The translations under genes and the position numbers were made by a program. The notes below the pieces were generated by a model. That model saw only the letters and a program-made list of their open reading frames with translations. It searched no databases and was not told where the DNA came from. Shown here piece after piece: positions 9,857 through 18,745 of a stretch of DNA of 64,000 nucleotides (its first letter is position 1; every line of letters begins with the position of its first letter). The DNA comes from Natronorubrum bangense (GTDB lineage: Archaea > Halobacteriota > Halobacteria > Halobacteriales > Natrialbaceae), in assembly GCF_004799645.1 (NCBI RefSeq), contig NZ_CP031305.1, forward strand, positions 248,001-312,000, read 5' to 3'.

Positions 9857-10534
9857 ATGTCTTCACGCCGTCTTTCAGCCCAGGAACTCCTCGGCGGGTT
9901 CATCGTACTGCTCGGCCTCCTCCTGTTACTCGACACCACTGGCGTGTACGATACGACACAGCTCCTCCAGTTCGTCCCGTCACTGTTCGTGATTGCCGGT
10001 CTCTACGCGCTCGTCTCGAGCCGCCTCCGGAACGTCACCGGCCCGCTGGTCGTCATCGTCGTCGCTGGCGGCTGGCAACTCGCCACGCTGGGTGTCGTCG
10101 AATGGCGTGACTTCGAAGCGCTCTGGCCCCTGCTTATCGTCTTACTCGGCCTGTCCGTGATCCTCGGTCAGTACCGGGCACGGGCATACGAGGTCAGCGA
10201 TGCGTTCGTGACGGCGGTCGGGCTGTTCGGTGGTGCTGACCGGCGCGTGACGACCGATGGGTTCGTCGGCGGCGAGCTGACGGCCGTATTCGGCGGCGTC
10301 GATCTCGACCTTCGTGATGCAACCGTCTCCGATCGACCGGCTCGAGTCAACGCAACGGCCGTGTTCGGCGGCGTCGACGTCCGCGTTCCGACTGACTGGA
10401 ACGTCCAGGTCGACGTCCTCCCGATCTTTGGCGGTGCAGAGGACGAGCGGCCACGCCGGGCCGAAGAACACGATTCGGTCGATCTCGTCGTCACCGGGTT
10501 CGCTGCGTTCGGTGGCATCACCGTCGTCGATTGA
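9857..10534 (+). CDS. LiaF-like membrane protein with FGG-repeat C-terminal domain
   Basis: 225 residues. The N-terminal half has about four hydrophobic helices (GGFIVLLGLLLLLD; LLQFVPSLFVIAGLYALV; GPLVVIVVAGGWQLATLG; LLIVLLGLSVILGQY). The C-terminal half is a soluble beta-rich domain in which FGG recurs five times (FGGADRR, FGGVDLD, FGGVDVR, FGGAEDE, FGGITVV). That pattern is the mark of the LiaF/VraT-type C-terminal domain, a cell-envelope stress sensor or regulator in bacteria; its role in haloarchaea is not known. A TATA-like TTTTTATTTAG lies about 30 bases before the ATG, so the transcript is probably nearly leaderless. gatB follows after 67 bases. Confidence 0.75.
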   Translation: MSSRRLSAQELLGGFIVLLGLLLLLDTTGVYDTTQLLQFVPSLFVIAGLYALVSSRLRNVTGPLVVIVVAGGWQLATLGVVEWRDFEALWPLLIVLLGLSVILGQYRARAYEVSDAFVTAVGLFGGADRRVTTDGFVGGELTAVFGGVDLDLRDATVSDRPARVNATAVFGGVDVRVPTDWNVQVDVLPIFGGAEDERPRRAEEHDSVDLVVTGFAAFGGITVVD

Positions 10535-10601
10535 GACTGACGGACAGCCCCTCGAGTCCGTCCCGTTACGTTTTACCCGGCCCGGCCCGAATCGTGGCGC
10601 A

Positions 10602-12098
10602 ATGACTGCCCAGACCGTCCAGCAGGGCGACCTCGTGACCGTCATCGGCCTCGAGGTCCACGTTCAGCTGGAGACCGACACGAAGATCTTCTGTGGGTGT
10701 TCGACCGACCAGACCGACGAACCGAACGAGAACGTCTGTCCGGTCTGTCTCGGCCTGCCGGGGGCGTTGCCGGTGCTCAACGAGGCCGCCGTCGAAGCCG
10801 CCGTCAAGATCGGCAAGGCGATCGACGCCGACATCCCCGAAGAGACCCGCTTCCACCGGAAAAACTACTACTACCCCGACCTGCCCAAGAACTTCCAAAT
10901 CACCCAGTACGACGAGCCGATCTGTCAGGACGGCGACCTCGAGATCAGCGTCGAGGGCCAGCGCCGAACCGTCACGATCGAGCGCGCCCACTTAGAGGAG
11001 GACCCGGGCAGCCTCCAGCACGTCGGCGGCGGTGGCGGCATCGATTCGGCCGACTACACGCTCGTCGACTACAACCGCGCGGGCACGCCACTGATGGAGA
11101 TCGTCACGGCACCCGACTTCCGCAGTCCGGGCGAAGTCCGGGCCTTCTTGGCCGAACTCGAGGAAGTGCTCGAGTATCTCGGCGTGTTCGACGCCGAGCG
11201 CGACGGCAGCCTGCGGATCGACGCCAACCTCTCGATTATCCCCGAAGACGAGATCGAAAGCGACGACGTCACCGAGATCAGCGACGAGGCACTCGCCGCG
11301 GCGAACCGAACCGAAGTGAAGAACATCTCGAGTCACAAGGGCGCAGAGAAGGCCTTGGCCTACGAGGAGACCCGACAGAAGAACGCGATCCAGCGTGGAC
11401 GCGCGGTCGAACAAGAGACCCGCCACTGGGACGAGTCTCGGGGGATCACGGTCTCGATGCGCTCGAAAGAAGAGGAGAAAGACTACCGCTACTTCGAGGA
11501 GGCCGACCTGCCGCCGCTTCGCGTCTCGGGCTGGAAAGACGAAATTTCGATTCCTGAACTCCCGACGGCACGTCGCGAGCGATTCCAAGAGGAGTATGGG
11601 CTGAGTGAGGAAGCCGCCTCGAAGCTCACCTCGACGAAACAGGTCGCGGACTTCTACGAGGACGTCGCCGGCGAGTTCGATCCCGATCTGGCGGCGACGT
11701 GGGTTGCAGACAACCTGCTGGGCGAACTCAACTACCGCGATATGGAAATTACGGATCTCGAGGGCCGACTCGAGGACGTCATGCGACTCGTCGAACTCGT
11801 TGCTGACGACGAGATTACGGCGAAAAACGCCCACGAGACCGTGCTGCGATCGATGCTCGACGACGGGGATGCTCCCGACGAGATCGTCGACAGAGAGGGA
11901 CTGGGCAAAACCGGCGAGGATGAGGTCCAGCAAGCGGTCGTTGAGGCGATCGACGAAAACCCCGACGCCGTCGACGACTACGAATCGGGCGACGATGGTG
12001 CGATCAACTTCCTTGTCGGGCAGGTCATGCAAAAGACCGGCGGCAGCGCCGACCCCGGCGACGTCAACCAGCTGTTGCGAGCCGAACTCGAGGCGTAA
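10602..12098 (+). CDS. gatB: Asp-tRNA(Asn)/Glu-tRNA(Gln) amidotransferase subunit B
   Basis: 498 residues, the usual GatB length. With GatA and GatC it amidates Glu-tRNA(Gln) and/or Asp-tRNA(Asn) in the cytoplasm. GatB is the kinase-like subunit that binds tRNA. Visible are the N-terminal GLEVHVQL motif, four zinc-site cysteines (C31, C33, C46, C49), the HRKNYYYPDLPKNFQITQ stretch, the HLEEDPG and DYNRAGTPLMEIV motifs, and the C-terminal YqeY-like domain (VGQVMQKTGGSADPGDVNQLL). The ATG at 10602 is chosen because the reading frame upstream has no family similarity. A T6 run lies about 30 bases after the stop. Confidence 0.96.
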   Translation: MTAQTVQQGDLVTVIGLEVHVQLETDTKIFCGCSTDQTDEPNENVCPVCLGLPGALPVLNEAAVEAAVKIGKAIDADIPEETRFHRKNYYYPDLPKNFQITQYDEPICQDGDLEISVEGQRRTVTIERAHLEEDPGSLQHVGGGGGIDSADYTLVDYNRAGTPLMEIVTAPDFRSPGEVRAFLAELEEVLEYLGVFDAERDGSLRIDANLSIIPEDEIESDDVTEISDEALAAANRTEVKNISSHKGAEKALAYEETRQKNAIQRGRAVEQETRHWDESRGITVSMRSKEEEKDYRYFEEADLPPLRVSGWKDEISIPELPTARRERFQEEYGLSEEAASKLTSTKQVADFYEDVAGEFDPDLAATWVADNLLGELNYRDMEITDLEGRLEDVMRLVELVADDEITAKNAHETVLRSMLDDGDAPDEIVDREGLGKTGEDEVQQAVVEAIDENPDAVDDYESGDDGAINFLVGQVMQKTGGSADPGDVNQLLRAELEA

Positions 12099-12128
12099 CC
12101 GAGTCGCCGCACAGCGGGTCTCTCACCG

Positions 12129-12134
12129 TTTTTT
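12129..12134 (+). terminator. Oligo-T terminator after gatB
   Basis: Six consecutive T lie some 30 bases after the gatB stop codon. The downstream gene is convergent, so termination here would separate the two units. Confidence 0.4.
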
Positions 12135-12176
12135 GAGCTGGCCGACCGGCTACGACGGCGAGCCGGTCTCCGGCTA

Positions 12177-12632
12177 TCACTCACTCGAGAGTCCGCCCTG
12201 AAACGCGGCCACACCCTCGCGGAACGTCTCGGGGATAGGCGTCGGGGTTTCGGTCTCGCGGTCGACGGCAACATGGGTGACGGTGCCGTCGGCGAGACAC
12301 TCACCATCCGCTGCGCGCACTGCCCGATACTCCGAGGTGAAACTCGCGGTGCCGATATCGACGACGCGAACTTCGTTGATGATAACGTCGCCGAACTCGG
12401 CCGCATTGCGGTAGTTCAGTTCCGTGTTTGCGACGTGGACCTGCCAGCCGTTCTCGTGCATCCGATCGTAGCCGTAATCGATCTCCCGAAAGAGCTGCGA
12501 GATCGCCTCGTCCTGAAACGTAAAGTACTCGCCATAGAAGACGATCCCTTGCTGGTCGGTTTCGGCGAATCGAACACGGTTTTCGAAGACGGGTTGGAAC
12601 TCGGGCTGTCCGGTGTTGTCAGTGGCACCCAT
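12177..12632 (-). CDS. Acyl-CoA thioesterase, hotdog fold (4HBT type)
   Basis: 151 residues, typical for the 4-hydroxybenzoyl-CoA thioesterase/YbgC group, which hydrolyses acyl-CoA thioesters in the cytoplasm. The N-terminal RVRFAETDQQGIVFYGEYFTF segment holds the catalytic-type Asp (ETD) and the VFYGEY helix of the hotdog fold; strands follow through VHVANTELNY and VDIGTASFTSEYRAV. The ATG giving MGATDNTG is chosen over a longer frame whose N-terminus is not family-like. It faces gatB across a convergent junction. The native substrate cannot be read from sequence. Confidence 0.85.
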   Translation of the reverse strand: MGATDNTGQPEFQPVFENRVRFAETDQQGIVFYGEYFTFQDEAISQLFREIDYGYDRMHENGWQVHVANTELNYRNAAEFGDVIINEVRVVDIGTASFTSEYRAVRAADGECLADGTVTHVAVDRETETPTPIPETFREGVAAFQGGLSSE

Positions 12633-12764
12633 ACGACGTACCGCCGCTGCGATCGTTAAAGCCGTACCGGCCACGGCAACCAGTCGGACGTGTCTCGAGT
12701 TGGGTTTTTGTGACGCTGTCAATGCCGGCCACAACGCTACCTATCGTCATCACGACACTGTTGT

Positions 12765-12899
12765 ATGGTCAGAGTCTCGACAATTGTGATCCTTGCCGGT
12801 ATCGTACTGCTGTTCATTCCAATCCCACCAGTTGCGACGATCCTTGGGATTCTCGTGATTCTTCTCGGGGTCGCACTCAGACTGCTCGCGGGTCTCTGA
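12765..12899 (+). CDS. 44-residue hydrophobic mini-protein, probably membrane-inserted
   Basis: A short gene (M-V-R-V-S-T then two hydrophobic stretches, VILAGIVLLFIPIPPVATI and GILVILLGVALRLLAGL) that would make a helical hairpin turned at the PIPP motif. Similar very small two-helix proteins are widespread in haloarchaea, mostly of unknown role. The codon choice (GC-rich third positions) and the clean start and stop support coding, but the size makes the call uncertain. It lies alone between the divergent thioesterase and the FAD protein. Confidence 0.55.
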   Translation: MVRVSTIVILAGIVLLFIPIPPVATILGILVILLGVALRLLAGL

Positions 12900-12998
12900 C
12901 AGCCCATCGTTCGGTGGCTCGAGGTTGGCACCTGAGTCGGAAACCGCCAGCCACCGTTTGGCCCTACGCCTTTGTGCGTTCCTGTCTATCGTTCGAGC

Positions 12999-14291
12999 AT
13001 GCAGTCGACTCCACAGGTCGTCGTTGTCGGTGGTGGGCTCGCCGGGCTGGTTGCGACACGCCGGCTTGCCGACCACGGTGTTGATGTAGCGTTGCTCGAA
13101 CGTCGTGACACCGTCGGCGGTCGTGTTCGAACACACGACCAGAACGGGTATCGGTTCGATCGCGGATTCCAGGTTCTGTTTCCGACGTATCCGGCCGTTC
13201 AGCGTGAGCTGGACCTCGAAGCCCTGGAGCTACGTCGGTTCACGTCGGGGGCGACCATCATCGGCACTGACCACCGGACAGTGCTCGCAGATCCACGCCA
13301 GAAGCCGAGTACACTCCCCGCGACGCTGACGAACGACGACGTAACAATGGGCGATCGACTCCGCGTCGCCCGGCTCTGGTTGGAACTCCGCCGAGTCGAT
13401 CCGGACCAGTTTTTCGACGGCAAACATGAGGCAGACGAGTCGATCGAACGCTATCTTCGCAAACGCGGCTTCTCCGACCGCTTTATCGAGCGCTTTTTCG
13501 CACCGTTCTACGGCGGGATCACCCTCGATCGGTCGCTGTCGACCTCGAGTCGCGTCTTCGAGTACACGTTCGCCACCCTCGCCGACGGCGGGGCTGCAGT
13601 CCCGGCCGCGGGGATGGGTGCGATTCCAGCCCAGCTTGCAGGTCACGTCCGAGACGCCGGCGGGCGGCTCGAGACCGGAGTCGAGGTCGAAGCCGTCTCG
13701 AGTGCGGACCAGTCCGCGACAGTGACGACAGCCGATGGGGAGACAGTCGAGGCCGACGCGGTCGTCGTCGCGACCGATCCGCCGGCCGCTCGTGAGCTTA
13801 CCGGCCTCGAGTCGATACCAACCGACGCGCGGGCCTGCGTGACCCAGTACTACGCGTTGCCAGCGGAAGCGGACCTCGAGACTGGGAAACGACTGCTGCT
13901 CAACGCAGTCGATGACGACGCGCCGAACCACATCGTCCCCCACAGCGCGGTCGCCCCGGAGCACGCTCCTGATGGCACGACGCTGATCAGCGCGACCTAT
14001 CTCGGCGAGCCCGACCACAGCGAGTCGGAGCTGGCCGAACGGACGCAGCTGGCGCTCGAGACGTGGTATCCCGACCAGCGGTTCGACGCGCTCGAGACGC
14101 TTCGGACCGACCGGATCGAGTTCGCTCAGTTCGACCAGCCACCGGGGGTTCATAACGGACTCCCCGACACGCGAGATCCACCGGGAACCGTCTATCTCGC
14201 CGGCGACTACACCCGCTGGTCGTCGATTCAGGGTGCGATGCGAAGCGGCCAGGACGCAGCGCAGGCAGTGCTCGAGGATTACTCGCTGTAG
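12999..14291 (+). CDS. FAD-dependent oxidoreductase, amine oxidase/protoporphyrinogen oxidase-like
   Basis: 430 residues starting at [13 protein letters not shown]. The Rossmann motif [20 protein letters not shown] (FAD ADP-binding) opens the protein, followed by [30 protein letters not shown], the second FAD signature typical of flavin amine oxidases and phytoene desaturase-like enzymes. The C-terminal [27 protein letters not shown] is the FAD-contact end motif. The family includes carotenoid desaturases and protoporphyrinogen oxidases, and the true substrate is not evident here. An ATG nine codons upstream in the frame is less likely, because the Rossmann strand normally begins within a few residues of the start. 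Confidence 0.85.
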   Translation: MQSTPQVVVVGGGLAGLVATRRLADHGVDVALLERRDTVGGRVRTHDQNGYRFDRGFQVLFPTYPAVQRELDLEALELRRFTSGATIIGTDHRTVLADPRQKPSTLPATLTNDDVTMGDRLRVARLWLELRRVDPDQFFDGKHEADESIERYLRKRGFSDRFIERFFAPFYGGITLDRSLSTSSRVFEYTFATLADGGAAVPAAGMGAIPAQLAGHVRDAGGRLETGVEVEAVSSADQSATVTTADGETVEADAVVVATDPPAARELTGLESIPTDARACVTQYYALPAEADLETGKRLLLNAVDDDAPNHIVPHSAVAPEHAPDGTTLISATYLGEPDHSESELAERTQLALETWYPDQRFDALETLRTDRIEFAQFDQPPGVHNGLPDTRDPPGTVYLAGDYTRWSSIQGAMRSGQDAAQAVLEDYSL

Positions 14292-14441
14292 CGTCCTGTG
14301 TTGATCCGGCGCCGGTCGACCGGTCGTCTCGAGAGCCGCACGAATTCGCGTATCAGTGGGCCCTCGCTCCGGACGCAACGCCGTGTGATCGACGGCGAAT
14401 CCGAATAAACGACTATGATCGCTGGCCTGGTAGCCTACCTC

Positions 14442-14921
14442 ATGTGCCCTGTGAACAAGGACGAACTCGAGTGGACAGCGCTCGAACACGGTGCGATGCA
14501 CGTTCGGCGAAAGCAGTTGAGTGAGCAGACAGACGGTGACCAACTGGGCTGTAGCCTCTATGAACTCCCGGCTGAACACGAATCGTGGCCATACCATTAC
14601 CACACCGCAAACCAAGAGGCGATGTACGTGCTCGCGGGCACGGGAACGCTTCGGCTGGCTGATGAAACCTATCCACTCACCGAGGGCGACTACGTCTCTT
14701 TTCCAGCCAACGAAACGGGTGGCCACAAGGTGATCAACGACTCGGAAACGCCGCTTCGATATCTCATGGTCTCGACGATGAACGAGCCGGACGTGACAGT
14801 GTACCCCGATTCGGAGAAACTGGGTGTGTTCGTCGGCACACCGCCTGGCGGCCGAGATGAACGGTCACTCCACGGCTATTATCCCATCGACGACGACGTC
14901 GATTACTGGGATGGAGAGTAG
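14442..14921 (+). CDS. Cupin-domain protein
   Basis: 159 residues. Single cupin barrel: the first motif is WPYHYHTANQEAMYVLAGTGTLRL (His-x-His and Glu as metal ligands), the second is GDYVSFPANETGGHKVINDSETPLRYLMVST with a third His. The start at 14442 (MCPVNKDELEW) fits a TATA-like AATAAAC about 37-40 bases upstream, whereas the ATG at 14415 would lie too close to it. Members bind a divalent metal and may be isomerases, oxygenases or sugar-binding proteins. Nothing nearby defines the substrate. Confidence 0.8.
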   Translation: MCPVNKDELEWTALEHGAMHVRRKQLSEQTDGDQLGCSLYELPAEHESWPYHYHTANQEAMYVLAGTGTLRLADETYPLTEGDYVSFPANETGGHKVINDSETPLRYLMVSTMNEPDVTVYPDSEKLGVFVGTPPGGRDERSLHGYYPIDDDVDYWDGE

Positions 14922-14955
14922 GACGCTCGTTCCGGTGTCGCTGCCAGTACGGCCA

Positions 14956-15666
14956 CTACAGCAGCCGCCGACACGCTCCCAGCGGCGGAAACCACAGCAG
15001 TTCCTCGCTCGAGTCATCCCAGACGCCCGGGTGAAACGCATCTGCGTCGGTGACCAGCGGTGACTGGAACGCTCGAGCACGCATTTCGTTGACCGTCGCG
15101 CCCCCAGCAAGCGTCGTGAACGCTGGGCAGACGATCACGTCCGCTCCCTCGTAGACGGTCGGCCCGTAGAGAAAGCAGGGCCGTTTGCGTCCGTCGACGG
15201 ACAGTGCGGGATGGTCGTGGCCGATGACGTACCGCGTCGCGTCCGTCTTGGGTCGTTCGTGGCCATGACAGACCACCGTCTCGTCATCCGCGAGCCGGTA
15301 CTCGCCGACCATGGTCCCATCGAACACCGTCTCGAGCATCGTGTCGTGGTTCCCTGGTGTGACGACAAGCGAGGCATCGGCCGCGTCGACTGTGTCCTCG
15401 AGCGCCGCCAGATCGCGTTCGACACCGCATGGCACGCCATCGAAGGCGTGTAGCACGTCGCCGGCGACGACGACCGTCTCCGGGTCGGTTCGGGTGAGCA
15501 GGGACTCGAGTCGATCGCGAATCGCTTTGGCGTCGTCGATCGGTGCGTCAACGCTCGAGGCAGCCCCGCGGCCGAGGTGGACGTCGGCAATGACGAGCGT
15601 GTCGGCTGCAGGCACGAAGAGTGCGCGTTCGATCGGCGAAAACGGGAGGTCGACGCGAGGAGGCAC
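14956..15666 (-). CDS. Calcineurin-like metallophosphoesterase
   Basis: 236 residues with all motifs of the fold in order: DVHLGRG (D28, H30), AGDVLH (D70), PGNHD (N106, H107), CHGHE (H134, H136) and GHDHP (H150, H152). The two-metal site should hydrolyse a phosphoester, perhaps of nucleic acid; many relatives sit next to DNA repair helicases, but here the neighbour is archaeosortase. Its ATG is two bases past the stop codon of archaeosortase on the same strand, so the two are probably cotranscribed and translationally coupled. A functional link is unproven. Confidence 0.88.
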   Translation of the reverse strand: MPPRVDLPFSPIERALFVPAADTLVIADVHLGRGAASSVDAPIDDAKAIRDRLESLLTRTDPETVVVAGDVLHAFDGVPCGVERDLAALEDTVDAADASLVVTPGNHDTMLETVFDGTMVGEYRLADDETVVCHGHERPKTDATRYVIGHDHPALSVDGRKRPCFLYGPTVYEGADVIVCPAFTTLAGGATVNEMRARAFQSPLVTDADAFHPGVWDDSSEELLWFPPLGACRRLL

Positions 15667-15668
15667 AG

Positions 15669-16685
15669 TTAGTTGTCGTGACCGGAACCACCGTCAGCGC
15701 GCACGCGATCCTTGCCGAGAGCGTCGAAGAGGTCGTATTCGTTGCCAGTGAGAATAAAGAGGACCTCCTCGAGCGGCTCGAGCACTTCGGGAAGGATCTT
15801 GACGACGAGGTAGGTGATCCCGACCAGTGCGACGATCGATAGCGACTGAGCGATGTAGTTGTGGGCGACGAGAAAGGAGACACGACTCTCTTCGGCACCC
15901 ATGTAAGTAGTCATAATGGAGACGAGCCACTCCTGTTGGAACCAGCCCCACGGGGAGGCCAGGCCGATGAAGACGTTCCGGAAGAGGTTGAGCAGCCAGA
16001 TGATGCCGATTGCGGCGGCGAAGGCAGTCGCCTTCCGTCTGAGCGGCGCTTTCACGGCAGCGATCAGGCCACCGAAGATGGCCATGCTCCCGATACCAGT
16101 ACAAGCAAGGATGATGTAGGTCGTTCGTCCAGTGACGGTCTCGTCGGGGTCGAAGTCGAACCGACTCTCGTAGCCGTTTGCCCCCTCATTGATGCCCGGA
16201 CTGTGACCGAGCAGTTCCATCCCATAGTGGGTCTGGACTGCCGTGGTTTCGATCAGCCACGCTCGGAAGACCGGGATCGTTTCGGCTGGCAAGTAGATCA
16301 GCCCCATAAACGCGATCGCTTTCGTGAGGAGAAACAGCGAGTCACGCCCGCCCCAGAGGAGATAGCCGGCGTACGCACACAGCGGCAGCGCAACGAGCGC
16401 CAGCACCGTCTGCAACGGGCTCTGCATCTCGTAGTAGTAGTATGGCACCATCGTCAGCCAGAACCCACCGAAAGTGATCCAGGCACCTGTCGCGAGATAC
16501 CGTGCCGGCTCGAAAGCCCCCTGCCAGCGGAGAACTAACGCCACGAAAAACGCAGCGATAGAGACCCATGCTAACACGTCTGTTAGTTGAATGGAACTAA
16601 AAATCGCCGGCGTCAGTGCGGTCGTGCCTGCACGCTCGAGGCCGACGACCGACACCGTGTCGGTCCCAGCAGGTAGGGACGGCAT
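15669..16685 (-). CDS. artA: Archaeosortase A
   Basis: 338-residue multi-pass membrane protease/transpeptidase-like enzyme that processes PGF-CTERM proteins such as the S-layer glycoprotein, anchoring them to lipid. Several transmembrane helices are evident. The catalytic Cys sits in ILACTGIGS (C195) and the Arg in NLFRNVFIG (R236); their 41-residue spacing equals that of Cys173 and Arg214 in Haloferax volcanii ArtA. The third active-site position falls near H275 (FLVAHNYIAQ). The N-terminal 30 residues are poorly hydrophobic and the real start may lie a little further in. No PGF-CTERM substrate was noticed in this window. Confidence 0.93.
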   Translation of the reverse strand: MPSLPAGTDTVSVVGLERAGTTALTPAIFSSIQLTDVLAWVSIAAFFVALVLRWQGAFEPARYLATGAWITFGGFWLTMVPYYYYEMQSPLQTVLALVALPLCAYAGYLLWGGRDSLFLLTKAIAFMGLIYLPAETIPVFRAWLIETTAVQTHYGMELLGHSPGINEGANGYESRFDFDPDETVTGRTTYIILACTGIGSMAIFGGLIAAVKAPLRRKATAFAAAIGIIWLLNLFRNVFIGLASPWGWFQQEWLVSIMTTYMGAEESRVSFLVAHNYIAQSLSIVALVGITYLVVKILPEVLEPLEEVLFILTGNEYDLFDALGKDRVRADGGSGHDN

Positions 16686-16861
16686 ATTCGTGAAAGACTG
16701 AAGGACGCGTTCGCTATCAACTTGACGCCTTGCGTTCCAGCCGGCGATTCCCGCACTCGAGAGTGCGCTGGCACCGCCGAGCCACCACAGACGCGTCGAA
16801 AAGCCGGAACAGCTGTCGCCGACCGCGTACCTTTTTGCCTCGGTCGGGAAAGAGTAGACGT

Positions 16862-17641
16862 ATGGTCGACGTCCTCGATAACAAGCGGACCGCGACGCGA
16901 TTTCGGATTCTCGTCCAGATCGCCGAGCGCCAGCCCGCCGTCAGTCAGGGAGAGATCGCCGAGGAAGTCGGCGTAACGAGTCAGGCCGTCAGCGAGTACA
17001 TCCGCGAACTCGTCGATGACGGCCTCGTCGAGAAAGAAGGCCGCTCGCGGTATCGCGTCACGAACGAAGGCGTCGACTGGCTCTTCCGGACCGCCGACGA
17101 CGTCCGCCGGTTTGCCGACCACATCACCGGAGACATTCTGGGTGCGATGAGCGAGGCCGCCTACATCGCAACCGACGACATCGAAGAAGGCGACACCGTC
17201 ACGCTCTCGGTGAAAAACGGCTTACTCCACGCAAGTCCCGGTAGTGAGGGGCCAGCGACTGGTGTTGCAACGACCGACGCCGAGGCTGGGACCGACGTCG
17301 GCGTCACGAGCTTCGAGGGCGTCATGGATCTCGAGCCCGGCTCCGTTACCGTCCTTCAGATACCTGCCGTTCGGACTGGTGGCAGTCGAGCAGCCGACTC
17401 AGAGCTCGTCGCCGAACAGTGTGCCGATGCCGATCTGGTCGTCGCGGCGGGTGTCGAAGCCGTCGTCGCCTGTCGACAGGATGGGGCTGAGCCAACCGTA
17501 ACACTCGCCGCCGGTGAGGTTGCTGCCGAGGGTGCCAAACGAGGGCTGGATGTGACCGCAGTTGCGACGACCAACGAGGTCGGCCGCGTCACCGATACGC
17601 TCCGCGATGCCGACGTTTCGTACGAAGTCCTCGAAGGATAG
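16862..17641 (+). CDS. Winged-helix regulator with C-terminal sensor-like domain
   Basis: 259 residues. The N-terminal MarR/TrmB-like winged helix is clear: TRFRILVQIAERQPAVSQGEIAEEVGVTSQAVSEYIRELVDDGLVEKEGRSRYRVT with a typical wing. The following 160 residues are a separate alpha/beta region (ADLVVAAGVEAVVACRQDG and AAEGAKRGLDVTAVATT) of unknown ligand, with the look of a conserved haloarchaeal protein. The ATG at 16862 follows a TTTTTGCC promoter-like stretch; the longer upstream frame is Arg-rich and unlike the family. It is divergent from artA across about 180 bases, so shared regulation is possible. Confidence 0.82.
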   Translation: MVDVLDNKRTATRFRILVQIAERQPAVSQGEIAEEVGVTSQAVSEYIRELVDDGLVEKEGRSRYRVTNEGVDWLFRTADDVRRFADHITGDILGAMSEAAYIATDDIEEGDTVTLSVKNGLLHASPGSEGPATGVATTDAEAGTDVGVTSFEGVMDLEPGSVTVLQIPAVRTGGSRAADSELVAEQCADADLVVAAGVEAVVACRQDGAEPTVTLAAGEVAAEGAKRGLDVTAVATTNEVGRVTDTLRDADVSYEVLEG

Positions 17642-17698
17642 CGTGAAAGGTCGAAACACGGAGACTCGAGTTGTCGTCGGACTGGTTTGCAACGCCCG

Positions 17699-18598
17699 TT
17701 ACCGACGATCGTAGACGTGGACCGCTCGATCGTGTCGGACCGACAGCCCGTTCGGATTTCGTTGACTCGAGCGATCGGTGTAGCGAGCGGAGAGCCCATC
17801 TCGCAGTCCACGTGCGGCGTTCGAGACGACATCGGTCCCGTCCGACACCCAGCCCGTCGGCGTCTCCTCCCCGGTGAGAACACCGCGAACTCCCGCCGAC
17901 CCGTCACGAAGGGCGCTGCCGATCGTCCGCCCGAGGACGGTCGGTCGAGGGCCGTAGTTTTTCGCGAGTCGATAGGACAGTGATCGATACGCTGTCCCCC
18001 AGTTGCGATCCGTCTGGCCACCATCAGTGCCGACTTCGCGTCGAGCAGCCATCTCTGCGTCCCAGTCAGTATCGAAGCCGAGCCCGGCCACACGGTGGGC
18101 ACAGTCCCGTTCGCCGCCGTCTTCGAGATACTCGTCGAACCCATCTAAGGCCTCGAGGACGGTCCGGTCGAACGCGACGTTGTCGCCGTCGAAATGAACC
18201 ACGCGACGGCCGGCGACGGTCCGCGGCGTCCGAGGATCGTGGTCCCGCTGTTTACCAGTCACGGGGCCAGTGACGACGTCGGTGCCGGTTGCGATCGAGC
18301 GTTCGATGGCGTCGTACCAGCTGTGTTCGATCGCACACTCGCCACCGAGGAAGGCGATCACATCGCCCTCGGCAGCCCGGAGACCAGCGTTTCGCGAGAC
18401 GCTCGGGTTCCGTTCGGAGATTTCAACGAGCACATCGACGTCGGTGCGTTCACGGACGACGCCGGTCGTGCCGTCCGAAGACGGGCCGTTGACGACGATG
18501 AGTTCTGTCGACGGTGGCGTTCGCTCCGCGAGCGCGTCGAGAGACGAGAGTAACTGCTCTCGGTCGTTGAGCGTCGAGACGACTACCGAGAGCTCCAT
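17699..18598 (-). CDS. Family 2 glycosyltransferase
   Basis: 299 residues. A GT-A domain starts at once: LSVVVSTLNDREQLLSSLDAL, then TELIVVNGPSSDGT and PSVSRNAGLRAAEGDVIAFLGGE (the NxG...G.....FL pattern that places the nucleotide sugar). An acceptor-side segment, FDEYLEDGGERDCAHRVAGLGFD, plays the part of the ED motif. It lacks membrane helices and would act on the cytoplasmic face, possibly in N-glycan or surface polysaccharide assembly; the sugar is unknown. TATA-like TTTTACT lies about 25-30 bases before the ATG, indicating a short or absent leader. It is convergent with the regulator gene. Confidence 0.85.
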   Translation of the reverse strand: MELSVVVSTLNDREQLLSSLDALAERTPPSTELIVVNGPSSDGTTGVVRERTDVDVLVEISERNPSVSRNAGLRAAEGDVIAFLGGECAIEHSWYDAIERSIATGTDVVTGPVTGKQRDHDPRTPRTVAGRRVVHFDGDNVAFDRTVLEALDGFDEYLEDGGERDCAHRVAGLGFDTDWDAEMAARREVGTDGGQTDRNWGTAYRSLSYRLAKNYGPRPTVLGRTIGSALRDGSAGVRGVLTGEETPTGWVSDGTDVVSNAARGLRDGLSARYTDRSSQRNPNGLSVRHDRAVHVYDRR

Positions 18599-18745
18599 AC
18601 TCTCTGGTAGAATCCATCGATAGTAAAATTACGGGGATTCGTCACCGAGAGACGAACGTCTCGGAGTCGACACCAGTAGCCGGGGTGCCGCGATGACAGC
18701 GACACGCGCACCCCCGTTCAGGAGATGGCAGCGGGCTGTCTGCTG

